22,824 nt of DNA from Gorillibacterium sp. (GTDB lineage: Bacteria > Bacillota > Bacilli > Paenibacillales > NBRC-103111), in NCBI GenBank assembly GCA_014380705.1, contig JACMJI010000284.1, positions 1 through 22,824 of the forward strand, written 5' to 3'. Of this stretch, positions 15,692 to 22,824 are shown in pieces (the first letter of the stretch is position 1; the number at the start of each line of letters is the position of its first letter). The position numbers and the translations under genes were made by a program. The notes under the pieces were generated by a model. The model searched no databases and was not told the DNA's origin. It saw only the letters and a program-made list of their open reading frames with translations.

Positions 15692-16456
15692 ATGGATATG
15701 AAAAAGTGGTATATGGAATATAAGATACATAAGAATCGTCCGGGGCTTCTGGGAGACATAGCCTCCCTTATGGGGATGCTTGATATAAATATTATTACGA
15801 TCAATGGTGTTGAGGACAGAACCCGCGGGATGCTGCTGCAAACCAATGATGATGAGAAGATCGAATTATTGGGTAAGATACTAAGTAAGATGGAGAATAT
15901 AACCGTTAATGCTTTGCATCCGACTCAGCTTCTTGATATTTTGGCTGTTCGTCACGGAAGATATATAGACAGCAGCTCGGATGATCGCAAAACGTTTCGT
16001 TTTACAAGGAATGAGTTGGGTCTGCTTGTAGACTTCCTTGGAGAAATTTTTAAAGAGGAAGGCAATCAAATCATAGGTCTTCGTGGAATGCCTCGGGTGG
16101 GCAAGACAGAGTCAATTATTGCAGGCAGTGTATGCTCTAACAAACGTTGGACCTTTGTTTCTTCAACATTACTCAGACAAACCGTTCGCAGCCAATTGTC
16201 CGAAGATGAACTCAATCCGAATAATGTGTTTATTATAGATGGGATTGTCTCCACCATTCGTTCGAATGATAAGCATTTTGAACTATTACAAACCATTATG
16301 AAGGCTCCTTCGACGAAAGTAATTGAACATCCGGACATTTTCATTAAAGAATCCAACTATAGTTATGATGACTTTACTTACATCATCGAGCTGCGCAATA
16401 CGGTGGATGAAGTGATATCCTATGACGCTTTCACGGATCAATATGAAGGCTTCTAG
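15692..16456 (+). CDS. ymfK: YmfK: ACT-like domain plus P-loop (DUF3388)
   Basis: The 254-residue product matches YmfK/DUF3388, of unknown function. Residues ~6-80 look like an ACT ligand-binding domain (EYKIHKNRPGLLGDIASLMG, then DINIITINGV). The C-terminal part has a P-loop-like GMPRVGKT (132-139) and a possible Walker B strand VFIID (179-183), suggesting nucleotide binding. The region FRFTRNELGLLVDFLGEIFKEEG links the two. A small-molecule-sensing NTPase is inference from these motifs only. The ATG at 15692 is chosen because GGGGTG at 15677-15682 is 9 nt upstream; an in-frame TTG at 15674 overlaps that site. It lies 14 nt before rodZ and is probably co-transcribed with it. Confidence 0.85.
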   Translation: MDMKKWYMEYKIHKNRPGLLGDIASLMGMLDINIITINGVEDRTRGMLLQTNDDEKIELLGKILSKMENITVNALHPTQLLDILAVRHGRYIDSSSDDRKTFRFTRNELGLLVDFLGEIFKEEGNQIIGLRGMPRVGKTESIIAGSVCSNKRWTFVSSTLLRQTVRSQLSEDELNPNNVFIIDGIVSTIRSNDKHFELLQTIMKAPSTKVIEHPDIFIKESNYSYDDFTYIIELRNTVDEVISYDAFTDQYEGF

Positions 16457-16470
16457 CGGGAGGTGCAGAA

Positions 16471-17349
16471 ATGCTTGAGCTCGGGCAAACATTAAAACAA
16501 GCACGGTTGGACAAAGGATTAACTTTAGAGGACTTACACGAAACAACCAAAATCCGAAAACGTTATCTGGAGGCCATTGAGGAAGGTAACTTTAAGTTGC
16601 TCCCGGGAAACTTTTATGTGCGGGCTTTCATTAAAAGTTATGCTGAAGCGGTGGGACTTGATCCAAATGAAGTTTTGGGTCTTTATAAGAACGTCATTCC
16701 AAACTTTCCAGCTCAAGAAATATCTTCTGAGCCATTAAGGCGGAAACGGCAGAATACGAAAGTATCCCTTAAAGGAAGCAGTTGGATTACGGGTTTGCTG
16801 CTGTGGGCTTTTTTTATTCTAATCATAGTAATCTTATATGTTGTGATTAGTAATAATTACAATGGAGGCAACAAATTTCAGACGGATAAGGATATAACCA
16901 AAATTACAGACAAAACACCTTTACCCTCTTTAGCAGCTAGTGCTGATGTAGCGGATACTCCAACGCCGACTATAACACCGACGCCGACACCGACACCTGA
17001 CGTCATGGTTAAGCTAGTAGATACAAAGGGAACACTGGATTATTATCAGGTTATAGGAACGAGCACAATGACCGTTGATCTGGAAATTGTAGGTGACCAA
17101 TGCTGGTTCAGCCTAGAAACCATTGAAACGGGTTCAAGAAAGCTGGTTGAGCAAGGAACACTGTCTAAAGGCGAGAAGAGGACATGGGATTCTGTTAAAA
17201 CAGTTTATATCAAGCTGGGACGGGCAAATGCTGCTAAAGTGACCGTAAATGGAACGGATATTCCCGTTGGACCAAACCCAAGTACAAAGAAATTTCAAAT
17301 TGAATTTGCTGAAGCAACAGCAGGAAGTCCTTTAGCAAAGAATCCATAA
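16471..17349 (+). CDS. rodZ: Cell-shape protein RodZ (YmfM)
   Basis: This 292-residue bitopic membrane protein of the RodZ/YmfM family links the MreB cytoskeleton to the elongation machinery. It has an N-terminal helix-turn-helix of the Cro/RodZ type (about 4-73, [19 protein letters not shown] and [15 protein letters not shown]). A basic stretch is followed by a single membrane helix (about 105-127), so the N-terminus is cytoplasmic. A Thr-Pro repeat linker (about 163-176, encoded by ACNCCN repeats near 16957-16998) joins the extracytoplasmic DUF4115-type domain (about 177-280). A strong ribosome site (GGGAGGTG, about 16459-16466) precedes the ATG. Overall layout and length are typical. Confidence 0.95.
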   Translation: MLELGQTLKQARLDKGLTLEDLHETTKIRKRYLEAIEEGNFKLLPGNFYVRAFIKSYAEAVGLDPNEVLGLYKNVIPNFPAQEISSEPLRRKRQNTKVSLKGSSWITGLLLWAFFILIIVILYVVISNNYNGGNKFQTDKDITKITDKTPLPSLAASADVADTPTPTITPTPTPTPDVMVKLVDTKGTLDYYQVIGTSTMTVDLEIVGDQCWFSLETIETGSRKLVEQGTLSKGEKRTWDSVKTVYIKLGRANAAKVTVNGTDIPVGPNPSTKKFQIEFAEATAGSPLAKNP

Positions 17350-17365
17350 TGTAGAGGTGAACCCG

Positions 17366-17857
17366 ATGGCGGCTGATAATTCTTTTGATATTGTATCTAA
17401 ATTTGATATGCAGGAATTGAATAATGCTTTGAACCAAGCCCTGAAGGAAATTGAGACGCGTTTCGATTTCAAAGGAAGTAAAAGTGATATTAAGCTAGAT
17501 AAAGAAGAGCTCGTTGTCTTGTCGGATGATGAATTTAAGCTCCAGAATGTTTTGGATATTCTGACGTCTAAGATGACCAAGCGCGGCTTGTCTGTGAAGA
17601 ATTTGGATTACGGCAAAGTAGAGCCTGCCGGTGGTAGCACGGTGCGCCAACGGATCAAGCTAAAGCAAGGCATTGAACAAGACATTGCCAAGAAAATTAA
17701 TATTCTGGTTAAAGACTCTAAGCTGAAAGTAAGCAGCCAAATTCAGGGAGATCAGCTTCGTGTTACCGGGAAAAGCCTGGATGATCTTCAAAAGGTTATG
17801 CAGTTGGTAAAAGCCGCGAACCTTCCTCTCGATTTACAATTTACTAATTACAGATAG
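17366..17857 (+). CDS. yajQ: YajQ-family nucleotide-binding protein
   Basis: This 163-residue protein has the family's standard length and start ([20 protein letters not shown]). It contains the FDFKGS segment and two similar alpha/beta halves that bind nucleotides or RNA; in some Proteobacteria a YajQ protein binds cyclic di-GMP. Its role in this organism is unknown. The ATG at 17366 is chosen because AGAGGTG at 17353-17359 is 6 nt upstream. An in-frame GTG at 17357 overlaps that ribosome site and would add three residues. It lies 16 nt after rodZ and is followed by a terminator, so it ends the ymfK-rodZ-yajQ run. Confidence 0.95.
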   Translation: MAADNSFDIVSKFDMQELNNALNQALKEIETRFDFKGSKSDIKLDKEELVVLSDDEFKLQNVLDILTSKMTKRGLSVKNLDYGKVEPAGGSTVRQRIKLKQGIEQDIAKKINILVKDSKLKVSSQIQGDQLRVTGKSLDDLQKVMQLVKAANLPLDLQFTNYR

Positions 17858-17917
17858 ACCTTTGTGTCAGGAAACAGGAATTCACACCTTCTGTCCTTAT
17901 ACCCGTAAGGGAAACGA

Positions 17918-17951
17918 CCTCACGCCGAAGCCTAATCGGAGTGGGGTTTTT
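17918..17951 (+). terminator. Intrinsic terminator after yajQ
   Basis: CCTCAC (17918-17923) pairs with GTGGGG (17941-17946), and CCGA pairs with TCGG inside it across one mismatch. Five T follow. Confidence 0.85.
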
Positions 17952-17978
17952 AGGATGAACGGTTCGATACTGGTTATT

Positions 17979-18007
17979 TTGACACTAAAAAAGTGTTGTA
18001 TTATACT
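17979..18007 (+). promoter_or_regulatory. Strong sigma-A promoter of rimO-pgsA
   Basis: A perfect TTGACA (17979-17984) and TATACT (18002-18007) are separated by 17 nt. A start near 18014 gives a leader of about 29 nt. Confidence 0.85.
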
Positions 18008-18042
18008 TGTTAGCATGTAAGGACATCATTGGAGGCACAGTT

Positions 18043-19371
18043 ATGACCGAAAAAATCAAGGTGGTTACGCTTGGATGCGAGAAGAATCTTGTCGACTCCG
18101 AGATCATGTCGGGACTCATTCATGAACGTGGCTGTCAATGGACAGATCACTTGGAAGAGGCAACCGTAATCATCGTTAACACATGCGGCTTCATTGACGC
18201 AGCCAAAGAAGAATCCGTTAATATGATTCTGGAATTGGCGGAATATAAAGAAACCGGAAACCTTAAAGCATTGATCGTATCAGGCTGCCTTACTCAGCGG
18301 TACAAGGAAGAACTTATGAAACAAATGCCAGAGATCGATGGGATTGTCGGCACAGGTGACTTTGACAAAATCAATCAAATCATTGATGAAGCGCTTCGCG
18401 GGAAGAAACCTGTAATGGTTGGCAACCCCATCTTCGACTACGAGAAACGACTTCCACGGCGCCTATCGACACCTAGTCATACTGCTTATCTAAAGATTGC
18501 TGAAGGCTGCGATAATGCATGTACCTTCTGTAGCATCCCCATTATGCGCGGAGCATTTCGCAGCCGTTCATTTGAATCCATTATTGCGGAAGCGGAGGAC
18601 CTTGCAAGTCAAGGAGTCAAAGAGATTAGCCTGATTGCACAGGACTCCACGAATTACGGTATTGATTTGTATGGCGGCCTCAAATTGCCAGAGCTACTAA
18701 ATCGTGTGAGTGAGGTACCGGGAATCAAGTGGATTCGACTACATTATGCCTATCCAGGATTTTTTACTGATGAACTGATTGAGACTATAGCTACCAACCC
18801 TAAGATCTGCAAGTATATTGATTTACCTCTTCAGCATAGTGAGGATAGTATTCTCAAGAAGATGAGAAGACCAGGCAGGCAACGTGATATTCGTGAACTT
18901 GTCGCCAAGATCCGTGCACAAATCCCTGATGTATCACTACGGACTTCGCTTATTGTAGGGTTTCCGGGAGAAACTGAGGAAGATTTTGAGCGTCTCGTTT
19001 CATTTGTTGAGGATATTCAATTTGATCGTCTCGGTGTATTTACCTACTCACAGGAGGAAGATACGCCAGCTGCAAAGCTGCCCCATCAGATCGCAGATGA
19101 TGTCAAGGAATATCGGTCCAACCATCTGATGGAGATTCAACGGGAGATCGCTAAAGAAAAGAATGGTGAGAAGGTCGGGAAAGTAATCGATGTCCTTATC
19201 GAGCGGTATGATGGACGTGGTGACATCTTTATTGGACGCTCTCAGCACGATGCTCCTGAAATTGACGGAGAGGTGTTTGTATCGGGCTGCAAAACGAGTA
19301 TTGGGGAGATAGCTAAAGTGCGTATCACACATTCGTTTGAATATGATTTATCTGGGGAGGAAATCGCATGA
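18043..19371 (+). CDS. rimO: Ribosomal protein S12 methylthiotransferase RimO
   Basis: RimO is a radical-SAM enzyme that adds a methylthio group to a conserved aspartate of ribosomal protein S12. The 442-residue product has the N-terminal methylthiotransferase domain with cysteines 12 (LGCEKNLVDSE), 47 (NTCGF) and 81 (SGCLTQ). These bind one Fe-S cluster. The radical-SAM motif CDNACTFC (Cys155, Cys159, Cys162) binds the other. A C-terminal TRAM-like RNA-binding domain covers about the last 65 residues. The CEKNLVDSE start favours RimO over the tRNA enzymes MiaB and MtaB. The ATG at 18043 follows GGAGG at about 18031-18035; an in-frame TTG at 18007 lies inside the promoter. It overlaps pgsA by 4 nt. 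Confidence 0.95.
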   Translation: MTEKIKVVTLGCEKNLVDSEIMSGLIHERGCQWTDHLEEATVIIVNTCGFIDAAKEESVNMILELAEYKETGNLKALIVSGCLTQRYKEELMKQMPEIDGIVGTGDFDKINQIIDEALRGKKPVMVGNPIFDYEKRLPRRLSTPSHTAYLKIAEGCDNACTFCSIPIMRGAFRSRSFESIIAEAEDLASQGVKEISLIAQDSTNYGIDLYGGLKLPELLNRVSEVPGIKWIRLHYAYPGFFTDELIETIATNPKICKYIDLPLQHSEDSILKKMRRPGRQRDIRELVAKIRAQIPDVSLRTSLIVGFPGETEEDFERLVSFVEDIQFDRLGVFTYSQEEDTPAAKLPHQIADDVKEYRSNHLMEIQREIAKEKNGEKVGKVIDVLIERYDGRGDIFIGRSQHDAPEIDGEVFVSGCKTSIGEIAKVRITHSFEYDLSGEEIA

Positions 19372-19949
19372 ACCTAGCCAATAGGATCACGGTGGCTAGA
19401 ATTTTCCTGGTCCCTGTGATCGTCTTTTTCTTGTTGATCAAAGTCAAGCTGCCCGAATTGAATTTTGAGGACTTCTCGATATCCTACAATCAGATTATCG
19501 GGACTGTTATTTTTATCATTGCTGCTAGTACGGACAGTCTTGATGGGTATATCGCCCGCAAGAATAAGCTTGTAACGAATCTGGGAAAGCTTCTGGACCC
19601 GTTAGCTGACAAACTCCTCGTTACGGCAGTGTTGATTTGTCTCGTGGAGATGGGTAAGTGTCCTGCGTGGATTACGATCATCATCATCAGTCGCGAGTGG
19701 GCGGTTACCATGCTTCGGCAGATCGGTGCCCTGCAGGGACAAGCGCTTGCAGCAAGCAAATGGGGCAAATGGAAAACCGCAACACAAATTACCGCAATTA
19801 TAGCAATGTTGCTGAACAATTTCCCTTTCACTTTCCTTGATGTTCCTTTTGATATCATTGCAATGTGGGCAGCAACAGTCATTACTCTTTACTCAGGGAT
19901 TGATTATTTCATAAAGAATAAAAAGCTGCTTAATTTATCTGAAGCTTAA
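19368..19949 (+). CDS. pgsA: Phosphatidylglycerophosphate synthase
   Basis: PgsA transfers glycerol-3-phosphate to CDP-diacylglycerol, the committed step to phosphatidylglycerol. The 193-residue integral membrane protein carries the complete CDP-alcohol phosphotransferase motif, with Asp56, Asp59, Gly60, Ala63, Arg64, Gly73, Asp77 and Asp81 in the pattern DxxDGxxAR...GxxxDxxxD. Several hydrophobic helices are visible, including residues ~10-25, 42-54, 84-110 and the C-terminal half. The ATG overlaps the rimO stop (ATGA). Its ribosome site GGGGAGG at 19354-19360 is 7 nt upstream, so it shares the rimO promoter. Length is normal. A long hairpin follows. Confidence 0.97.
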   Translation: MNLANRITVARIFLVPVIVFFLLIKVKLPELNFEDFSISYNQIIGTVIFIIAASTDSLDGYIARKNKLVTNLGKLLDPLADKLLVTAVLICLVEMGKCPAWITIIIISREWAVTMLRQIGALQGQALAASKWGKWKTATQITAIIAMLLNNFPFTFLDVPFDIIAMWAATVITLYSGIDYFIKNKKLLNLSEA

Positions 19950-19954
19950 TCTTT

Positions 19955-20048
19955 GAAGCTTTCGCTGCCACTCTTTTCGCTTTCAGCTGGGTCCTTTGGG
20001 CTGTAAGCAGTATCGAAAAGAGTGAGCATATGCGAAGCTTTTTCTTTT
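19955..20048 (+). terminator. Long stacked hairpin with T tract after pgsA
   Basis: Three nested arms pair: AAGCTT-CGC with GCGAAGCTT (one bulge), ACTCTTTTCG (19970-19979) with CGAAAAGAGT (20014-20023, perfect 10 bp), and an inner CAGC with GCTG. The T-rich run TTTTTCTTTT ends it. It has the form of a strong intrinsic terminator for pgsA. It ends only about 20 nt before the cinA start, with no promoter visible between. Confidence 0.8.
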
Positions 20049-20068
20049 GGAAAAGGGGATGAAGGACA

Positions 20069-21316
20069 TTGAGAGCTGAATTAATCGCTGTTGGAACAGA
20101 ACTGCTGCTCGGACAAATTGCGAATACCAATGGTCAGTTCTTAGCCCAGCACTGTGCAGGCATGGGAATCGATGTGTACTTCCAAACCGTGGTTGGGGAT
20201 AATCCGGATCGGTTGAAGGAAGCCTTGATCCTTGCTGCAGGACGTGCAGACTTGATTATCTGTACAGGAGGTCTTGGACCTACACAGGATGATTTAACCA
20301 AGGATGTGCTAGGAGAGTTATTTGGTAGAAAGCTTGTGATCCATCAGCCTTCACTAGACACAATGGCAGGGTTTTTTCGTGAGCGCAATGCTGTAATGGT
20401 CGACAGTAATCTTAGACAGGCTCTAATGCTTGAAGGAAGCTACCCGCTTCAGAATGATACCGGACTTGCCGTTGGTATTGGACTGAGTGAAAAAGGCACG
20501 CATTACATCCTGCTTCCTGGACCGCCTCGAGAGATGAAGCCTATGTTCCAAGGTTATGCTGTTCCTTGGCTGCGGAATCTTATGACCGATGAGGAGCCGC
20601 TTTTTTCCAAGATGCTTAAATTTTCTGGCATTGGGGAATCCAATCTAGAGCACGCGCTATTGGATATGATCAAAGAGCAAACGGATCCGACGATCGCCCC
20701 TTATGCCAAAGAAGGTGAAGTTACGATACGATTGACTACCCGGGCAAAAACACAGGCGGAGGCTTACCTGAAGATGGAGGTCGTGGAAGCAGAAATTCAC
20801 CGTCGTGTTGGGCAATACCTTTATGCTGAGGAGGACGTGACGATCGAGCAGGTAGTCTACCGTCTGCTCCAAGAGAAGAAGGTAACCTTGTCGGCGGCAG
20901 AAAGCTGTACAGGCGGCTTGCTTGCAGATCTTCTTACTACAATTCCAGGCAGCTCGACTATGTTCCGCGGGGGAGTCGTCTCTTATTCCAACGAATTGAA
21001 AGCCTCACTGCTAGGCGTCCCTATAAGCCTGCTTGAGGGAGAGGGCGCACCGGGTGCTGTAAGTGCACAAACCGCAAAAGCGATGGCAGAAGGGATGCTC
21101 GCGGTCGCAGAAACCGATTATGCGATATCGGTCACCGGAGTGGCTGGTCCAGATCCTTCAGAGGGTAAACCCGTCGGGTTGGTATTCTTCGCTGTAGCTT
21201 GCAAGGGTAGACCAACAGAAGTTATCGAGTCGCGGTTTAGTGGGAATCGTGAGACGATCAAGCTGAAGGCAGCGAAGTCAGCACTTTATCTTCTCTGGGT
21301 ACGATTGAACGTTTAA
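20069..21316 (+). CDS. cinA: CinA: competence/damage-inducible protein
   Basis: This 415-residue, two-domain protein has an N-terminal molybdopterin-binding-like domain (GTELLLGQIANTN at about 9-21, and CTGGLGPTQDDLTKD). The C-terminal CinA/PncC domain contains AESCTGG (277-283) and IPGSSTMFRGGVVSYSN. In the family the C-terminal domain deamidates nicotinamide mononucleotide and the N-terminal domain can act as an ADP-ribose pyrophosphatase. The gene commonly precedes recA and is linked to competence. The start is TTG, giving the conserved MRAELIAVGTELL. AAAAGGGG at 20051-20058 is 10 nt upstream, and an out-of-frame ATG at 20059 is rejected. A large hairpin sits directly before it, so expression may depend on read-through. 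Confidence 0.95.
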   Translation: MRAELIAVGTELLLGQIANTNGQFLAQHCAGMGIDVYFQTVVGDNPDRLKEALILAAGRADLIICTGGLGPTQDDLTKDVLGELFGRKLVIHQPSLDTMAGFFRERNAVMVDSNLRQALMLEGSYPLQNDTGLAVGIGLSEKGTHYILLPGPPREMKPMFQGYAVPWLRNLMTDEEPLFSKMLKFSGIGESNLEHALLDMIKEQTDPTIAPYAKEGEVTIRLTTRAKTQAEAYLKMEVVEAEIHRRVGQYLYAEEDVTIEQVVYRLLQEKKVTLSAAESCTGGLLADLLTTIPGSSTMFRGGVVSYSNELKASLLGVPISLLEGEGAPGAVSAQTAKAMAEGMLAVAETDYAISVTGVAGPDPSEGKPVGLVFFAVACKGRPTEVIESRFSGNRETIKLKAAKSALYLLWVRLNV

Positions 21317-21374
21317 GGTTGGCATTCTTTTGAGAGTGGATTTCGTATGTGTTCAAAAGTACTACTGAAAACAG

Positions 21375-21403
21375 TTGCCAGGTGGACGGCTCTCTATTAT
21401 AAT
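21375..21403 (+). promoter_or_regulatory. Sigma-A promoter facing a terminator
   Basis: TTGCCA (21375-21380) and a perfect TATAAT (21398-21403) are separated by exactly 17 nt. This is one of the best sigma-A matches in the window. Transcription would begin near 21410, only about 17 nt before a strong terminator hairpin. It lies 60 nt after cinA and 220 nt before recA. Confidence 0.6.
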
Positions 21404-21409
21404 AGGAAC

Positions 21410-21466
21410 TATCAAGTTAGCGGAAGCACCGCAACGAAAGTCCTTATCTTTCGTTGCGGTGTTTTG
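21410..21466 (+). ncRNA. Possible ~57-nt terminated transcript
   Basis: This is the RNA predicted if the promoter at 21375-21403 is active and the hairpin at 21427-21461 terminates. Most of it would be the 14-bp hairpin itself. No start codon with a ribosome site is seen inside. It might be a small RNA, a recA-leader attenuator, or nothing if the promoter is a chance match. Confidence 0.25.
21427..21466 (+). terminator. Strong intrinsic terminator between cinA and recA
   Basis: CACCGCAACGAAAG (21427-21440) pairs perfectly with CTTTCGTTGCGGTG (21448-21461) over 14 bp with a 7-nt loop. TTTTGC and more T follow. It would end cinA transcripts and anything started at 21410. The upstream flank is not T-rich on the complement, so it is one-directional. 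Confidence 0.92.
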
Positions 21467-21544
21467 CTTTGTGAGCTTTGAGTTTATCGAGAGCAGCCGG
21501 ATGGTGCTAGCTTTAGATGCTTGACTTATCGTTTGCAAATAATG

Positions 21545-21558
21545 CGAATGTATGTTCG
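21545..21558. promoter_or_regulatory. LexA (DinR) SOS box of recA
   Basis: CGAATGTATGTTCG matches the Gram-positive SOS box CGAAC-N4-GTTCG at nine of ten fixed positions. It lies directly upstream of the recA promoter, so LexA would repress recA until DNA damage. Confidence 0.85.
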
Positions 21559-21566
21559 AATAATGC

Positions 21567-21594
21567 TTGCAAATGGGCAAAAAAAGAGTAGAAT
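21567..21594 (+). promoter_or_regulatory. Sigma-A promoter of recA
   Basis: TTGCAA (21567-21572) and TAGAAT (21589-21594) are 16 nt apart. Transcription would start near 21601, about 26 nt before the recA GTG. An earlier TTGCAA at 21533 has no good -10 at proper spacing. The remaining part of this gene-poor region (21467-21532) shows nothing further. Confidence 0.6.
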
Positions 21595-21626
21595 AGAAAC
21601 TATAAAGTGAGAAGGAAGTGAGTCGT

Positions 21627-22667
21627 GTGTCAGATCGTCGTGCCGCTTTGGATATGGCTTTACGCAATATAGAGAAACAGTTTGGCAAGGGTTCCGTTAT
21701 GAAGCTCGGAGAATCTGCCCATATGACAGTGGAGACCGTCCCAAGTGGTTCCTTAGCTCTTGATATAGCTCTTGGAGTCGGAGGATTTCCCCGAGGAAGA
21801 ATCATTGAAGTTTACGGTCCAGAATCATCCGGCAAGACAACCATTGCTCTACATGCCATTGCTGAAGTACAGAAGGCTGGTGGACAAGCCGCTTTTATCG
21901 ATGCCGAGCATGCATTAGATCCGCTATATGCAAGTAAGCTTGGTATCAATATCGATGAATTGCTGTTGTCACAACCGGACACAGGTGAACAAGGACTGGA
22001 AATCGCCGAGGCTCTGGTACGCAGTGGAGCTATTGATATTATCGTTATTGACTCTGTAGCAGCCCTTGTGCCTAAAGCTGAGATAGAGGGAGAAATGGGA
22101 GATTCGCACGTTGGTCTACAAGCACGGTTGATGTCCCAAGCTCTTCGCAAGCTCTCCGGTGCGATCAATAAGTCGAAGGTTATCGTAATCTTCATTAACC
22201 AACTTCGGGAGAAGATTGGTGTCATGTTCGGAAACCCTGAGACTACACCCGGCGGAAGAGCGCTTAAGTTTTATGCTACCATCCGTCTGGATGTGCGTCG
22301 CGTGGAATCGATTAAGCAAGGCAACGATCTAGTTGGGAACCGGACGAGGATCAAGGTCGTGAAGAATAAGGTTGCTCCTCCATTCAAGCAAGCTGACGTC
22401 GACATGATGTATGGAGAAGGGATTTCTAAGACAGGTAGTCTTGTCGATATTGGGGCTGAGCTGGACATAGTGGACAAAAGTGGTGCCTGGTATTCCTTCG
22501 AAGGTGATCGTCTTGGTCAAGGGCGTGAGAATGCCAAGCAATTCCTCAAGGATAATCCTAAGGTAGCTGATGTGATTGAGAAGAAAATCCGGGAGAAGAG
22601 TAATTTGACTCCGACTTCAACCAATTACACACTTGGCGATCATGCTGGGGATTCTATTCCAGAATAA
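21627..22667 (+). CDS. recA: Recombinase RecA
   Basis: RecA is the ATP-dependent strand-exchange protein and SOS co-protease. The 346-residue product has the Walker [10 protein letters not shown] (64-72, Lys70), the DAEHALDP segment, the Walker B strand [12 protein letters not shown], and the L2 region with [20 protein letters not shown]. Length is close to the 348 residues of B. subtilis. The GTG at 21627 is chosen because the protein then begins [12 protein letters not shown], as in homologues, with AAGGAAG at 21612-21618 8 nt upstream. An in-frame GTG at 21618 overlaps that ribosome site. Regulation by LexA is indicated by the SOS box upstream. It is monocistronic here, with a clear terminator. 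Confidence 0.98.
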   Translation: MSDRRAALDMALRNIEKQFGKGSVMKLGESAHMTVETVPSGSLALDIALGVGGFPRGRIIEVYGPESSGKTTIALHAIAEVQKAGGQAAFIDAEHALDPLYASKLGINIDELLLSQPDTGEQGLEIAEALVRSGAIDIIVIDSVAALVPKAEIEGEMGDSHVGLQARLMSQALRKLSGAINKSKVIVIFINQLREKIGVMFGNPETTPGGRALKFYATIRLDVRRVESIKQGNDLVGNRTRIKVVKNKVAPPFKQADVDMMYGEGISKTGSLVDIGAELDIVDKSGAWYSFEGDRLGQGRENAKQFLKDNPKVADVIEKKIREKSNLTPTSTNYTLGDHAGDSIPE

Positions 22668-22676
22668 ATAATCACG

Positions 22677-22702
22677 CCGCACCTTAACAAGGTGCGGTTT
22701 TT
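22677..22702 (+). terminator. Intrinsic terminator after recA
   Basis: CCGCACCTT (22677-22685) pairs with AAGGTGCGG (22689-22697) over 9 bp around a 3-nt loop, and five T follow. The remaining 22703-22824 holds only a small GCCGC/GCGGC hairpin (22725-22738) and a T-rich run; no gene is visible. Confidence 0.93.
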
Positions 22703-22824
22703 GGTTGCTAGATCAGACTTCCATGCCGCTTGGGCGGCACCACGGATGAATGAAAATGTTCGTTTTTTATTTTTAGGGCAGAAAGTATGAATATTAGGTA
22801 AGGTTCATTCTGATTCCGCATCGG

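Noticed and set aside
19490..19882. 130-residue minus-strand frame opposite pgsA
   Set aside because: Antisense to the CDP-alcohol phosphotransferase motif and membrane helices; no independent signals.
21342..21355. Second LexA-like site just after cinA (CGTATGTGTTC)
   Set aside because: Only one half-site, GTTC, is recognisable; the CGAAC half is missing at the required spacing.
21362..21805. 147-residue minus-strand frame across the recA promoter and start
   Set aside because: It runs through the SOS box, promoter and terminator and into recA; composition and position argue against a gene.
22749..22763. Possible SOS-like site downstream of recA (GTTCG near a GAAT)
   Set aside because: The half-sites are not at 4-nt spacing and the left half is too poor.
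1..22824. Undescribed mobile, defence or secondary-metabolite system
   Set aside because: Every substantial + strand gene fits a known conserved family in near-Bacillus synteny. There are no transposases, integrases, repeats, attachment sites or abrupt changes in gene style.

Overview
The window is a compact, conserved stretch of chromosome from an endospore-forming Firmicute. The best fit is Paenibacillaceae (Paenibacillus or a close relative). The evidence is the gene order spoVFA-spoVFB-asd-dapG-dapA-rnj-tepA-ylzJ-spoIIIE, then the ymf cluster, pgsA, cinA and recA. This is close to the Bacillus subtilis order, but with a sleB-type gene after spoIIIE and yajQ plus rimO between rodZ and pgsA. 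Shine-Dalgarno sites are strong, several starts are TTG or GTG, and all 19 recognised genes lie on the + strand. The family assignment is inference from synteny recalled from memory. I see no insertion sequence, prophage, CRISPR array, rRNA or tRNA, and no accessory island.

Layout. (1) 1-4935: dipicolinate synthase (spoVFA, spoVFB) behind a sigma-K-like promoter, then asd, dapG and dapA. These supply aspartate semialdehyde and dihydrodipicolinate-pathway intermediates for spore dipicolinic acid, peptidoglycan diaminopimelate and lysine. The run ends at a terminator. (2) 5024-6914: ribonuclease J as a single unit with its own sigma-A promoter and terminator. (3) 7076-8131: tepA (ClpP-like) and ylzJ behind an exact sigma-G-type promoter. 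(4) 8193-10846: spoIIIE/ftsK DNA translocase with an extended -10 promoter. (5) 10883-11777: a SleB-type spore cortex hydrolase with a sigma-G-like promoter and terminator. (6) 11765-15157: a two-gene M16 peptidase-like pair (ymfF lacking the zinc motif, ymfH carrying it) overlapping an SDR gene (ymfI). (7) 15201-15559: ymfJ, a small DUF3243 gene with a sigma-G-like promoter. (8) 15625-17951: ymfK, rodZ, yajQ. (9) 17979-20048: rimO and pgsA behind a strong sigma-A promoter, ending in a long hairpin. (10) 20069-22702: cinA, an unusual promoter-plus-terminator block, then SOS-controlled recA and its terminator.

How it works together. Sporulation is the main theme: dipicolinate synthesis in the mother cell, chromosome translocation into the forespore (SpoIIIE), cortex lysis at germination (SleB) and protein turnover at outgrowth (TepA). 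Envelope and shape genes (pgsA, rodZ, DAP pathway), RNA decay (RNase J), ribosome modification (RimO) and DNA repair (RecA) share the neighbourhood. I found no convincing new multi-gene system. The most useful leads are three sigma-G-type promoters of near-identical layout, a promoter that fires straight into a terminator upstream of recA, a long hairpin with no promoter between it and cinA, and the unexplained ACT plus P-loop protein YmfK.
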